Source: Paenibacillus sp. FSL W8-0426 (GTDB taxonomy: Bacteria; Bacillota; Bacilli; Paenibacillales; Paenibacillaceae). Taken from it: a stretch of 64,000 nt of DNA. A program made the position numbers and the translations under genes. Below are positions 1 to 7,567 of the stretch, piece after piece. The notes under the pieces are model-generated. The model was not told the DNA's origin and searched no databases. It saw nothing but the letters and a program-made list of their open reading frames with translations. Position 1 is the stretch's first letter. Every line of letters starts with the position of its first letter. The stretch lies in the NCBI RefSeq assembly GCF_037969725.1, contig NZ_CP150203.1, forward strand, positions 2,930,001 through 2,994,000, written 5' to 3'.

Positions 1-2
1 AC

Positions 3-749
3 ATCCCGTTGACGATTCTGGGCTATGGTTCGAACATGATCGTGCGGGACGGCGGCATTCGCGGCATTACGATGTCCCTCCAAAACCTGAACAAGATTGA
101 AGTGTACGGAAACACGATCATCGCCCAGAGCGGGGCGGCGATCATAGACGTTTCCAGACAGGCGCTGGCATCCAGCCTCACGGGTCTTGAATTTGCCTGC
201 GGCATTCCGGGCTCGGTCGGTGGAGCGCTCTACATGAACGCCGGAGCTTATGGCGGCCAAATGTCCGATGTGATGGAGTCGGCGACGATTGTCACTGAGG
301 CGGGAGAAATAATGACGCTGCAGAGCGAAGATATGCTGCTTGGCTATCGCAAGAGCGTATTTATGGGCAAGAAGGACATCATCATCGATATCAAGCTCAA
401 CCTGGCGCCTGGAGATCCGGTGCAGATTAAGGCCAAAATGGATGAACTGACCTATGCGCGGGAGTCCAAACAGCCGCTTGAATATGCTTCCTGCGGAAGC
501 GTGTTTAAACGTCCGGAGGGATATTTCGCGGGCAAGCTGATTCAAGATAGCGGGCTGCAGGGAACCCGGATCGGCGGCGCGGAAGTGTCCCGTAAACATT
601 CGGGTTTCATCGTTAACGTGGACAATGCGACGGCGCAGGATTACATCGAAATGATCGCGCTCATTCAGGAAACGGTGAGCCGCAAATTCAACGTGGACCT
701 GGAGACGGAAGTCATCATCATTGGTGATGAGGCGCCGGCAGGCAGCTAA
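3..749 (+). CDS. murB: UDP-N-acetylenolpyruvoylglucosamine reductase (MurB), 5' end outside window
   Basis: Catalyses the NADPH-dependent reduction of UDP-GlcNAc-enolpyruvate to UDP-MurNAc in cytoplasmic peptidoglycan precursor synthesis. The reading frame is open to the window edge, so roughly the first 50 residues of a usual 300-aa protein are missing. What remains shows the FAD-binding run [12 protein letters not shown], the [19 protein letters not shown] signature, the catalytic serine segment SCGSVFKRP and the C-terminal ETEVIIIG glutamate motif. The first ATG/TTG inside the window is not the true start. A strong hairpin follows the stop codon. Family assignment is secure. Confidence 0.95.
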   Translation: MPLTILGYGSNMIVRDGGIRGITMSLQNLNKIEVYGNTIIAQSGAAIIDVSRQALASSLTGLEFACGIPGSVGGALYMNAGAYGGQMSDVMESATIVTEAGEIMTLQSEDMLLGYRKSVFMGKKDIIIDIKLNLAPGDPVQIKAKMDELTYARESKQPLEYASCGSVFKRPEGYFAGKLIQDSGLQGTRIGGAEVSRKHSGFIVNVDNATAQDYIEMIALIQETVSRKFNVDLETEVIIIGDEAPAGS

Positions 750-786
750 GCACGCATCTATAACCATAACCGAAGATTTTGGTAAA

Positions 787-819
787 AGGACCTGCAGCTC
801 AAGCCGAGCGGCAGGTCCT
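787..819. terminator. Bidirectional terminator between murB and lysR-type gene
   Basis: AGGACCTGC (787-795) pairs perfectly with GCAGGTCCT (811-819). A T-rich run follows on the plus side and TTTTACC on the minus side, so it can serve both converging genes. Confidence 0.75.
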
Positions 820-827
820 CTTCATTT

Positions 828-1724
828 TCATGTCTGGTGCTGATCTTCTAATGATAACGTCGCGAAGTACTCGACAACGACCTCGCGAAAATCATGGGCG
901 GCACGAGAGATATATCGGTTTTTGTGCGATAACAGGGCGATTTCCCGCACCAACTGAACGTCTTCTACTCGCAAATAAGATATCCGCTCTCTCGGATTTT
1001 TTGCTGTGCCCGGGATGAATCCAATGCCGATCCCGGCTTCCACCAGCGAGCTCAGCCTGGCGGGTTCATCTCCTTCGTACACGTAGTTGGGTACGAATCC
1101 GACCGATCGGCATCTGGCATCGACGAGGTCGCGCGTAGCGTAGCCTTTTTTTACGCCAATAAACCATTCGTCCTTTAATTCCGACAAAGGCACGCTGTGC
1201 CGATTGGCCAGTCGATGACCATGGGGGACGGCCACGAGAATCGGGTCGGCATATACCGTTTCGCAGTGAATTTCATCCGATTTAACCGGGGGCGAAGACA
1301 GGCAGAAGTCGACCTCTCCGCGATGAAGGCGAACCAGCATCTCATCCGTGGTCAGCATTTGCACATGAAAATGAAGATGAGGGTGCTTTTGCCGAAAAAT
1401 GCTCAAAATTTGCGGCAGCCGGCTTGCAGTGGTTACGGCCAGCTCCAACGTACCGTGTTCCGGACCGGACAAGTCCTTGAGCTCCTGCTGTCCCTGTTCC
1501 AATTCAAATAATGCTCTCTCCGCACGCTGAAGGAAACGGTTACCGAATTCATTCAGCCGCAATTTCCTTCCCGTACGGTCGAAGAGGGGCACCCCCAAAT
1601 CCTCTTCAAGCCGCTGAATCGTTTTGCTTAACGAAGACTGGGTAACGTGCAAGCTCCGTGCTGCCTCGGTGACATGCTCCAGCCTGGCGACGGCCAAGAA
1701 ATAGTGCAATTGTAACAGTTCCAT
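828..1724 (-). CDS. LysR-family transcriptional regulator
   Basis: A LysR-type regulator of about 298 aa. The N-terminal winged helix-turn-helix (residues about 1-60, LHYFLAVARLEHVTEAARSL) is followed by a periplasmic-binding-like effector domain (about 90-290). Two ATGs lie six bases apart. The AAGGAGA ribosome site touches the first one (1730) but sits at normal spacing from the second (1724), so I chose 1724. It is divergent from the MFS transporter at 1839, the usual arrangement for a regulator of an efflux gene; the ligand is unknown. Confidence 0.9.
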   Translation of the reverse strand: MELLQLHYFLAVARLEHVTEAARSLHVTQSSLSKTIQRLEEDLGVPLFDRTGRKLRLNEFGNRFLQRAERALFELEQGQQELKDLSGPEHGTLELAVTTASRLPQILSIFRQKHPHLHFHVQMLTTDEMLVRLHRGEVDFCLSSPPVKSDEIHCETVYADPILVAVPHGHRLANRHSVPLSELKDEWFIGVKKGYATRDLVDARCRSVGFVPNYVYEGDEPARLSSLVEAGIGIGFIPGTAKNPRERISYLRVEDVQLVREIALLSHKNRYISRAAHDFREVVVEYFATLSLEDQHQT

Positions 1725-1838
1725 CCCCATTCTCCTTTGCTTATTCCCTTAAGTACATGAAATCATAACATAAAATGCGTTGGAATAAATGAACAACCTC
1801 CGGTAAGATGACATCATCAACAACAGGAGGGTACCACA

Positions 1839-3230
1839 ATGAATGTAAATCGCAGATGGTTAATCATTTCGGTAGGGCTCGGCATTTTATTGAACCCCTT
1901 GAATTCATCCATGATCTCCGTGGCCGTGGCCAGGCTGAAAGAAGTGTATGCGCTGGATTTTGCGACGGTATCGTGGATCGTGTTTTCGTTTTATGTTGCA
2001 AGCGCAATCGCCCAACCCATTATGGGCAAAGCCAGTGACCTATTCGGGCGCAAAAAAATATTTTTGACCGGCCTTGCCGTGGCTTTTATCTCCTCCTTGC
2101 TGGCGCCGTTGTCCCCAACCTTTGGCTGGTTAATCGTTTTCCGGATCATACAGTCCATTGGCACAAGCATGATGATTGCCGTTGGCATGGCACTCGTTCG
2201 CGTGCATGTGACGACCAAACAAGGGGCGGCCTTGTCGGTATTGTCCATTTTTTTATCCGGCGCGGCTGCGATCGGACCTTTTGTCGGGGGAATGCTCATC
2301 CATTGGCAGGACTGGCCAGCCATTTTTCTCGTCAACGTTCCGTTCGTGGTGGCAGGGTTCCTGTTATCGTGGAGGTTCATTCCGGCTGAAAACACGCGAC
2401 AGTCCGGAGCGAGAGCAAGATCTTTTCGCGAATGGTTGCAGTTCATCGACTTCTACGGCATATTGCTGTTCTCCTTGGCGTTGATCGGCACTTTGGTAAG
2501 CTTGCTCTCCTGGAGCTCTGTCGGAAAATGGTCCTTGTGGCCGGTAATCACCGGGGTTGTCGGGTTAATCGCATTCGTTTTGTTCATTAGGCGCGAACTG
2601 GCTATAGATAAACCATTTATTCCTTTGCGGGCGTTTGTCCGGTATCCGGGCATGGCTTGGGTCAACGTACAATACATCCTGATCAATGTGTTATACTATG
2701 CGCTGTTTTTCGGCGTGCCTTCGTACTTGCAGATGGTTCGGGCCGTTGAAGAATTTAATACGGGTTTGATCATGCTGACGCTGGGACTATGCTCGCTTGT
2801 GGCATCGCCGTTTGCAGGCCGTTGGGTGGATCGTGCGGGAGCCCGGCCAGCATTGCTGGCTTCCAGCGCACTTATGGTGTTTGGTTCCATATGGATGGTG
2901 AGTTTGAATGCGTACTCGTCCGTTTTCGGGGTGATCGTGGCTTTGGCTGCATTCGGGATCGCCAATGGCTTGAACGGAGTGGGAATACAGGCAGCGCTGT
3001 TCCATAGTTCACCCCATGAAATGATCGGCGTCGCATCCGGACTGTTCAATACGTCGCGATATTTGGGTACGATCGGCTCGTCATTGTTAACAGGCGTTAT
3101 TATGGGTAAACAGTTCAGCGCCTCGGGATTTCGTGTGCTTGGTCTGGTTCTTGCCGTCATTGCCGTGTCTCTGGTTATCATTAACCTGAAAAAGTCCGAA
3201 TCAGCCGTAGTGGACAAGACGTTTTCATGA
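1839..3230 (+). CDS. MFS drug-efflux-type transporter (DHA2-like)
   Basis: A 463-aa integral membrane protein with 12 to 14 predicted hydrophobic segments. It carries the MFS motif A (GKASDLFGRKKIFLTG) in the loop after helix 2 and the antiporter motif C-like GPFVGGML in helix 5, both typical of proton-driven multidrug exporters of the EmrB/QacA group. A good ribosome site (ACAGGAGGG) lies before the ATG. It is divergent from the LysR gene, which is its probable regulator. A 229-nt repeat begins 24 bases after the stop. Substrate cannot be told from sequence. Confidence 0.88.
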   Translation: MNVNRRWLIISVGLGILLNPLNSSMISVAVARLKEVYALDFATVSWIVFSFYVASAIAQPIMGKASDLFGRKKIFLTGLAVAFISSLLAPLSPTFGWLIVFRIIQSIGTSMMIAVGMALVRVHVTTKQGAALSVLSIFLSGAAAIGPFVGGMLIHWQDWPAIFLVNVPFVVAGFLLSWRFIPAENTRQSGARARSFREWLQFIDFYGILLFSLALIGTLVSLLSWSSVGKWSLWPVITGVVGLIAFVLFIRRELAIDKPFIPLRAFVRYPGMAWVNVQYILINVLYYALFFGVPSYLQMVRAVEEFNTGLIMLTLGLCSLVASPFAGRWVDRAGARPALLASSALMVFGSIWMVSLNAYSSVFGVIVALAAFGIANGLNGVGIQAALFHSSPHEMIGVASGLFNTSRYLGTIGSSLLTGVIMGKQFSASGFRVLGLVLAVIAVSLVIINLKKSESAVVDKTFS

Positions 3231-3253
3231 AAACTATAATATCTGTGCCAGCA

Positions 3254-3482
3254 TATATAAATTGAACGATATAATTAACGAGAACGGAGAGGGCAGAAAG
3301 AATCTGAAGAAGCGAAGCGGTCGCCTAAAAGCTTTCTGAAGGAAAGCTGCATCGGAAGCATAAGCTATCACCGGATTTCCCCTTGAGAAAGGGATAAGAA
3401 AAATCTGGGGATAACAGCGATCGGAAGATGGTTCTGACCACGTAGTGGCTCTGTGTAAATAGTGATTCTGAATTCCGATGGG
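3254..3482 (+). repeat. Dispersed 229-nt structured repeat, copy 1
   Basis: First of three copies (others at 35800 and 57854). The core from about 3283 to 3459 matches the others closely: CGGAGAGGGCAGAAAG, GAAGCGAAGC, an AGCTTTC/GAAAGCT hairpin, GCATCGGAAGCAT, CCGGATTT paired with AAATCTGG around an inner hairpin, GGGGATAACAG, ATCGGAAGATGG, and a CCAC-GTA-GTGG hairpin. The left end TATATAAATTGAAC matches copy 3, but the right end has diverged where it runs into the ribosome site of the next gene. It contains no coding frame. It is either a non-autonomous mobile element or a structured RNA; I recognise no named family. Confidence 0.85.
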
Positions 3483-3492
3483 AGCGTGGGCA

Positions 3493-4320
3493 ATGATCAC
3501 CAAAACGATCGATGGCGTTTCGTTTGATTTGCATGAAGACTTCGATTTTGAGTTTCTGTCGGACTATGGACGCGTGTTTAAAGTTTATGACCAGCAGGAT
3601 TCGGGCAATTTGTGTTTCGGAGTTCAGAGTGCAGAACGGAAACGGTTTGTAAAACTAGCGGGAGCGTCGACCGTGCGGTCCAATACAAGCCCGGATGAAG
3701 CCGTGAGTCGCATGAAAGGCACGATTTCCATTTACGAAGACTTGTCTCACCCCGCGCTAATCCAGTTGATCGGGCATAAGGAAGTTAACGGAGGATATAT
3801 TACCGTGTTCGATTGGTTTGAGGGCGATTGTATGGGTAGGCAGTATGCGTCACATGCACGGTTTGAAACGTTGCCGCTGACAGAAAAATTAAACATCTTT
3901 CATGAAATTGTGTTATTCCATATCCATGTTCACTCACGAGGGTACATCGCCATCGATTTTTATGACGGTTGCATCTTGTACGATTTCGAGCGAAAGCAAA
4001 TGATGCTGTGCGACATCGAGTTCTATAGCAAAAACAAACCGATCATAAACACGATGGGGCGGATATGGGGGTCAAGCCGTTACATGTCGCCGGAAGAGTT
4101 TCAACAAGGGGCCGTGATTGACGAAAGATCAAATGTGTATCTGATGGGTGCTGCCGCTTTCCAGCTGTTCGGCGGCGGAACGGATCGTTCGCGGGAAGCG
4201 TGGAGAGCAGGGGATGAATTGTACCCTATTGCCTTGAAGGCCGTGCAGGCGGAAAAGGCAGAGCGGTACTCAAGCATTAACGAGTTTCATTCGGCTTGGA
4301 CGGAAGCTTTAGCCCGATAA
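3493..4320 (+). CDS. Protein-kinase-like protein with degenerate catalytic loop
   Basis: A 275-aa protein with a protein-kinase-like fold. A lysine in RFVKLAG sits where the ATP-binding lysine is expected. The catalytic loop reads GYIAIDFYDGCILYD in place of HRDxKxxN, the DFG position reads CDIEF, and RYMSPEE matches the APE region. The aspartates are kept but the HRD histidine and the asparagine are not, so activity is uncertain. I chose ATG 3493 because GGGAG at 3480-3484 is 8 bases upstream; ATG 3478 has no ribosome site. That site lies at the end of repeat copy 1. Substrate unknown. Confidence 0.75.
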   Translation: MITKTIDGVSFDLHEDFDFEFLSDYGRVFKVYDQQDSGNLCFGVQSAERKRFVKLAGASTVRSNTSPDEAVSRMKGTISIYEDLSHPALIQLIGHKEVNGGYITVFDWFEGDCMGRQYASHARFETLPLTEKLNIFHEIVLFHIHVHSRGYIAIDFYDGCILYDFERKQMMLCDIEFYSKNKPIINTMGRIWGSSRYMSPEEFQQGAVIDERSNVYLMGAAAFQLFGGGTDRSREAWRAGDELYPIALKAVQAEKAERYSSINEFHSAWTEALAR

Positions 4321-4411
4321 GCCGGATGAGGGGAATCGGTTAATCATCGTTGCGGAAATTTCATGGGATTAATCAAAATATACGGATGCACGCAACCATG
4401 AGCATAATCAA

Positions 4412-4440
4412 AAGGGCGGACCTGTTAACAGGCCGCCCTT
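4412..4440. terminator. Bidirectional terminator
   Basis: AAGGGCGG (4412-4419) pairs with CCGCCCTT (4433-4440). A-rich sequence lies upstream and TCCATTTT downstream, between two converging genes. Confidence 0.8.
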
Positions 4441-4458
4441 CCATTTTAGCTATACGAC

Positions 4459-5499
4459 TTACAGCGTAGCGACGTCAATGACGAAGCGATAACGAACATC
4501 GCTGCGCAGCACGCGTCCGTACGCTTCGTCTACCTGATCGGCGGAAATGACTTCGATCTGCGGCACGACGCCATGTTCTGCGGAAAAATCAAGCATTTCC
4601 TGGGTTTCGGCGATGCCGCCGACGAGGGAACCGGCAATGCTGCGTCTGCCCATAATCAGCGAAAATACGCTGAATTGATTCGGCTCGGCCGGCGCACCCA
4701 CATTAACCATCGTGCCGTCGATGCGCAGCAGTGACAGATAAGCATCCACATTGAGGTTGGCCGATACGGTGTTCAGGATCAGGTCAAAGCGGCCCGCGAG
4801 CGTCTTGAACGTTTCCGCATCGCCGGTAGCATAATAGTGGTCTGCGCCAAAGCGGAGTGCTTCGTCTTTCTTGTCCATGGAGCGGCTCAGCACAGTAACC
4901 TCGGCCCCAAGCGCGTGCGCGTATTGGATCGCCATGTGGCCCAATCCGCCCATGCCGACGATGGCTACTTTTTTGCCAGGGCCTGCATTCCAATGTTTCA
5001 ATGGGGAATAGGTCGTGATGCCTGCGCACAACAAGGGACTTGCCACATCGAGGCCGAGGCTGTCCGGAATGCGAACGACAAATCCTTCTTTGACGACGAT
5101 TTTTTGGCTGTAACCGCCGTATGTCGGGTTTCCGTCATAATCCAGGTTGTTATAGGTTTGTACCACGCCTTTGGTGCAGTATTGCTCGTCTCCATTCAAG
5201 CAGTATTCGCACTCACCGCAAGAATCCACGAAGCAGCCAACGCCAACGCGGTCGCCGACTTTGAACTTGGATACTTCCGATCCTACAGCTTCGACGATAC
5301 CGGCAATTTCGTGGCCAGGGACCATCGGGAAGATGCCGCCGCCCCATTCGTCGTAGGCGCTATGGATGTCCGAATGGCAGATGCCGCTGTATTTGATATC
5401 GATCAGAATATCTTGCGGACGCAGGTCTCTGCGCTCGATCGTCGTTCTTTCGAATTTGGCTTTTGCGCTTGGTGCGCTCAATACTTTGGTTTGGCACAT
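4459..5499 (-). CDS. adhA: Zinc-dependent NADP alcohol dehydrogenase (AdhA-like)
   Basis: A 346-aa medium-chain zinc dehydrogenase that interconverts aldehydes and alcohols with NAD(P)H. Visible features are the catalytic zinc motif GICHSD with GHE, the structural zinc set CGECEYC followed by a fourth Cys seven residues on, and the Rossmann GMGGLG. From memory it is very like Bacillus subtilis AdhA. It is the second gene of a CMD-adhA operon, 73 bases after the first, transcribed away from an AdhR-type regulator. It is probably induced by reactive aldehydes, as in B. subtilis. Confidence 0.92.
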   Translation of the reverse strand: MCQTKVLSAPSAKAKFERTTIERRDLRPQDILIDIKYSGICHSDIHSAYDEWGGGIFPMVPGHEIAGIVEAVGSEVSKFKVGDRVGVGCFVDSCGECEYCLNGDEQYCTKGVVQTYNNLDYDGNPTYGGYSQKIVVKEGFVVRIPDSLGLDVASPLLCAGITTYSPLKHWNAGPGKKVAIVGMGGLGHMAIQYAHALGAEVTVLSRSMDKKDEALRFGADHYYATGDAETFKTLAGRFDLILNTVSANLNVDAYLSLLRIDGTMVNVGAPAEPNQFSVFSLIMGRRSIAGSLVGGIAETQEMLDFSAEHGVVPQIEVISADQVDEAYGRVLRSDVRYRFVIDVATL

Positions 5500-5572
5500 G
5501 ATTCAAAACTCCTTTGTGTATTTATTTTTAGTGAGAATTTTAAAAAATAGAGAGTGTTGCTGCAGATGCTCA

Positions 5573-5920
5573 TTAGGCATTGCGATCCGCGTTCTCTTGC
5601 TCCGTGTTAAAAATTTCCTGGGCAATGTTGAACGAAGACCAGGCTTTCGGCCAGCCGACATAGAAGGAAAGATGCGTGATGATTTCACTGATTTCCTCTT
5701 TCGTCACGCCGTTTGTCTTTGCTCTATGAAGATGAGGCGTCAATTGTTCGAAGCTGCCTCCGGCAATCAATGCAGCAATCGTAATCATGCTGCGGTCGCG
5801 AGGGGAGAGTTCTTGTTCCCTGGACCATACTTGACCAAACAGGACGTCGTCGTTCAGTTCGGCGAATTTGGGTGCGAAGCCGCCCAGCAGATCCCGTCCG
5901 GCTGTTTGCTTTTCCGCCAT
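5573..5920 (-). CDS. Carboxymuconolactone decarboxylase (CMD)-family protein
   Basis: A 115-aa alpha-helical protein of the CMD family (LSPRDRSMITIAALIAGG, then HLHRAKTNGVTKEEISEIITHLSFYVGWP). The usual CxxxH redox pair of AhpD-like members is not present, because the Cys position reads Gly/Ser while the distal His remains. A thiol peroxidase-reductase role is therefore unlikely, and the exact reaction is unknown. AGGAGG precedes the ATG. It is the first gene of the operon with adhA. B. subtilis has a CMD gene next to adhA/adhR, which supports a role in the same aldehyde response. Confidence 0.85.
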   Translation of the reverse strand: MAEKQTAGRDLLGGFAPKFAELNDDVLFGQVWSREQELSPRDRSMITIAALIAGGSFEQLTPHLHRAKTNGVTKEEISEIITHLSFYVGWPKAWSSFNIAQEIFNTEQENADRNA

Positions 5921-5959
5921 ATCGATCAGCCTCCTATCGTTTTTTCAGGCGCAAGATGC

Positions 5960-5990
5960 AGTATAGACCTTCAAGTCCACTTGAAGGCAA
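5960..5990 (-). promoter_or_regulatory. MerR-type promoter/operator of the CMD-adhA operon
   Basis: On the minus strand TTGCCT (-35) and TATACT (-10) are separated by 19 bases. The spacer is filled by the dyad CCTTCAAGTCCACTTGAAGG (5968-5987 on plus). An over-long 19-bp spacer with a central dyad is the hallmark of promoters activated by MerR-family proteins through DNA untwisting. Confidence 0.88.
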
Positions 5991-6027
5991 GAGGGGATTT
6001 AATTTTTTTTAGTTGGATGCATATCTC

Positions 6028-6058
6028 TTGACTTCAAGTTAACTTTAAGTGATAAGTT
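6028..6058 (+). promoter_or_regulatory. MerR-type promoter/operator of the adhR-like gene
   Basis: TTGACT (6028-6033) is followed by a 19-base spacer and TAAGTT (6053-6058). The dyad ACTTCAAGTTAACTTTAAGT (6031-6050) has the same half-sites as the divergent operator, so the regulator probably controls its own gene too. Confidence 0.8.
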
Positions 6059-6087
6059 AAAACGATGAAGATTAATGGGGTGAATCA

Positions 6088-6504
6088 ATGAATATAACGA
6101 AAGTGGCAGAGCAATTCGATTTGACGTCGGCAACGCTTCGATATTACGAGCAGGTCGGGTTGATTCCGCCGGTACGTCGGAAAGAGAACGGGGTCCGCGA
6201 TTATACGGAAGAGGATATCAAGTGGGTGGAATTCATCAAATGCATGCGGAGCGCAGGGTTGACCATCGAAGCGCTGATCGAATATACCTCATTGTTCATG
6301 AAAGGGGACCATACCCTTGAGGATCGCAAAAAAATCCTTATCGACGAACGCACGAAACTGGCAGCCAAGCAGCGGGAAATCGAGGAGACCATTCGCAGAC
6401 TGGATCTGAAAATCGAAGATTATGATGGAATATTGTCCGCTTGCGAAGCAGAACTCGATACAGATCGAATCGCCGAATCCAAGGAAACAAGAACGGGCAA
6501 TTGA
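6088..6504 (+). CDS. adhR: MerR-family regulator (AdhR-like)
   Basis: A 138-aa MerR protein. The N-terminal winged helix (NITKVAEQFDLTSATLRYYE, then GLIPPVRRKENGVRDY) is followed by the long dimerisation helix (about residues 75-120). There are few cysteines (one in the body, one near the end), as in thiol-sensing AdhR/NmlR proteins. It is divergent from CMD-adhA, with a matching operator dyad in each promoter. In B. subtilis AdhR responds to formaldehyde and methylglyoxal and activates adhA; the same role is inferred here from the operators and gene order. Confidence 0.88.
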   Translation: MNITKVAEQFDLTSATLRYYEQVGLIPPVRRKENGVRDYTEEDIKWVEFIKCMRSAGLTIEALIEYTSLFMKGDHTLEDRKKILIDERTKLAAKQREIEETIRRLDLKIEDYDGILSACEAELDTDRIAESKETRTGN

Positions 6505-6536
6505 ATATCTGCATTACCGCTTGAACATCAAAGAAG

Positions 6537-6580
6537 AGCGAATCACACCGTAAAGGGTACGGGATGATTTCGCTTTTTTT
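6537..6580. terminator. Terminator between adhR and the AraC gene
   Basis: AGCGAATCA pairs with TGATTTCGCT (one bulge), followed by a run of eight T. It serves the plus-strand gene and lies at the 3' end of the converging AraC gene. Confidence 0.7.
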
Positions 6581-7450
6581 TCATTTCAAATATTGTTTGC
6601 GGAATTGCAGCGGTGAAAGTCCGAATTCACGTTTGAAACAGGAGGAGAAATAGGGGGAGTAACGAAACCCGACTTCCTCGGCGACCCGGTCAATGGACCA
6701 GTCGGTCGTGACCAGGAGACGTTTGGCCCGTTCCAGCCGATACTGCTGCAGATAGTCCGACGGCGTGCAGCCGTATCTCGCTTTCATGCAGCGTACGATA
6801 TAGTTCGGATGAAAATGCAGGGCCGACGCGATCGCTTCATTGGTGATTTTCTCGCGATAATGGGCCTGAAGGTATGCCGCAGTCCGTTCCGCCAGTCGGG
6901 AAGCCACCGAATCCGTTCGACCAAAGCTCCCTTCTTCGAGCAAGCCGAGCAATTCGCCAAGCAGCTGCTGCTCCTGCCAAAAGGAGAGGGAGGGCGGTTG
7001 GGCCAGCAATTGCTCCACCATCCCCAACACCGTCCGCGGGTCAGGCAAATGCATGTATTTCGGCAGCCGCAGCGTGTAAGGGTTAATGAATGGCCTGGTT
7101 GAATAGGGGGATGGACTGCTCTCCGTTTGCTCTGCCGGAAATGCATCCCGTTTGGGTGCATGCTCAAAGTGAACCCAATAAAAAACGGTATCCCGCTCAC
7201 AGGGCCTGACAGGATAGTGTTCTGCATCTGGCAGCAGCAGGAGCATGTCTCCCTCCGTGAGCGTCCATTGCGATCCATTCTCGCCGATGTACATCTCTCC
7301 ACGGACAATAATCAATAAATCATACGCTCCAATATGACTGCGGTGGGGATGTTGATCCCCGATGGTGTACTCTGTCCGGCCTGATCCCAAATAATAGGGG
7401 AGCGGGGGCATCCGAAGCTCAATCATGGTGTTTTCGTCCAGAACGTTCAC
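6581..7450 (-). CDS. AraC-family regulator of the GH127 locus
   Basis: A 289-aa AraC/XylS-type activator. An N-terminal cupin-like sugar-sensing domain (about residues 20-110; HRSHIGAYDLLIIVRGEMYI) is joined to a C-terminal pair of helix-turn-helices (about 190-289; NEAIASALHFHPNYIVRCMK and IDRVAEEVGFRYSPYFSSCF). It probably starts at the GTG at 7450, although the ribosome site AAAGGGG sits very close. It is divergent from the beta-L-arabinofuranosidase gene and is its likely activator. Confidence 0.88.
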   Translation of the reverse strand: MNVLDENTMIELRMPPLPYYLGSGRTEYTIGDQHPHRSHIGAYDLLIIVRGEMYIGENGSQWTLTEGDMLLLLPDAEHYPVRPCERDTVFYWVHFEHAPKRDAFPAEQTESSPSPYSTRPFINPYTLRLPKYMHLPDPRTVLGMVEQLLAQPPSLSFWQEQQLLGELLGLLEEGSFGRTDSVASRLAERTAAYLQAHYREKITNEAIASALHFHPNYIVRCMKARYGCTPSDYLQQYRLERAKRLLVTTDWSIDRVAEEVGFRYSPYFSSCFKREFGLSPLQFRKQYLK

Positions 7451-7567
7451 ACCCCTTTGCCTGTGTTATATTTTATAGAAATTGGTTCATTCCATTGCTA
7501 TTAAGTGAGTAATACCAAGCATATAATGGAGTTCGTAAAGAGTCAATTTATATAGGAGGTACGTTTG

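Noticed and set aside
3234..3534. Two minus-strand frames of 69 and 89 aa over repeat copy 1
   Set aside because: They lie on the structured repeat and are not conserved as frames in copies 2 and 3.
4837..5550. 237-aa plus-strand frame opposite adhA
   Set aside because: It is the antisense shadow of a clear zinc dehydrogenase and has no ribosome site or recognisable domain.
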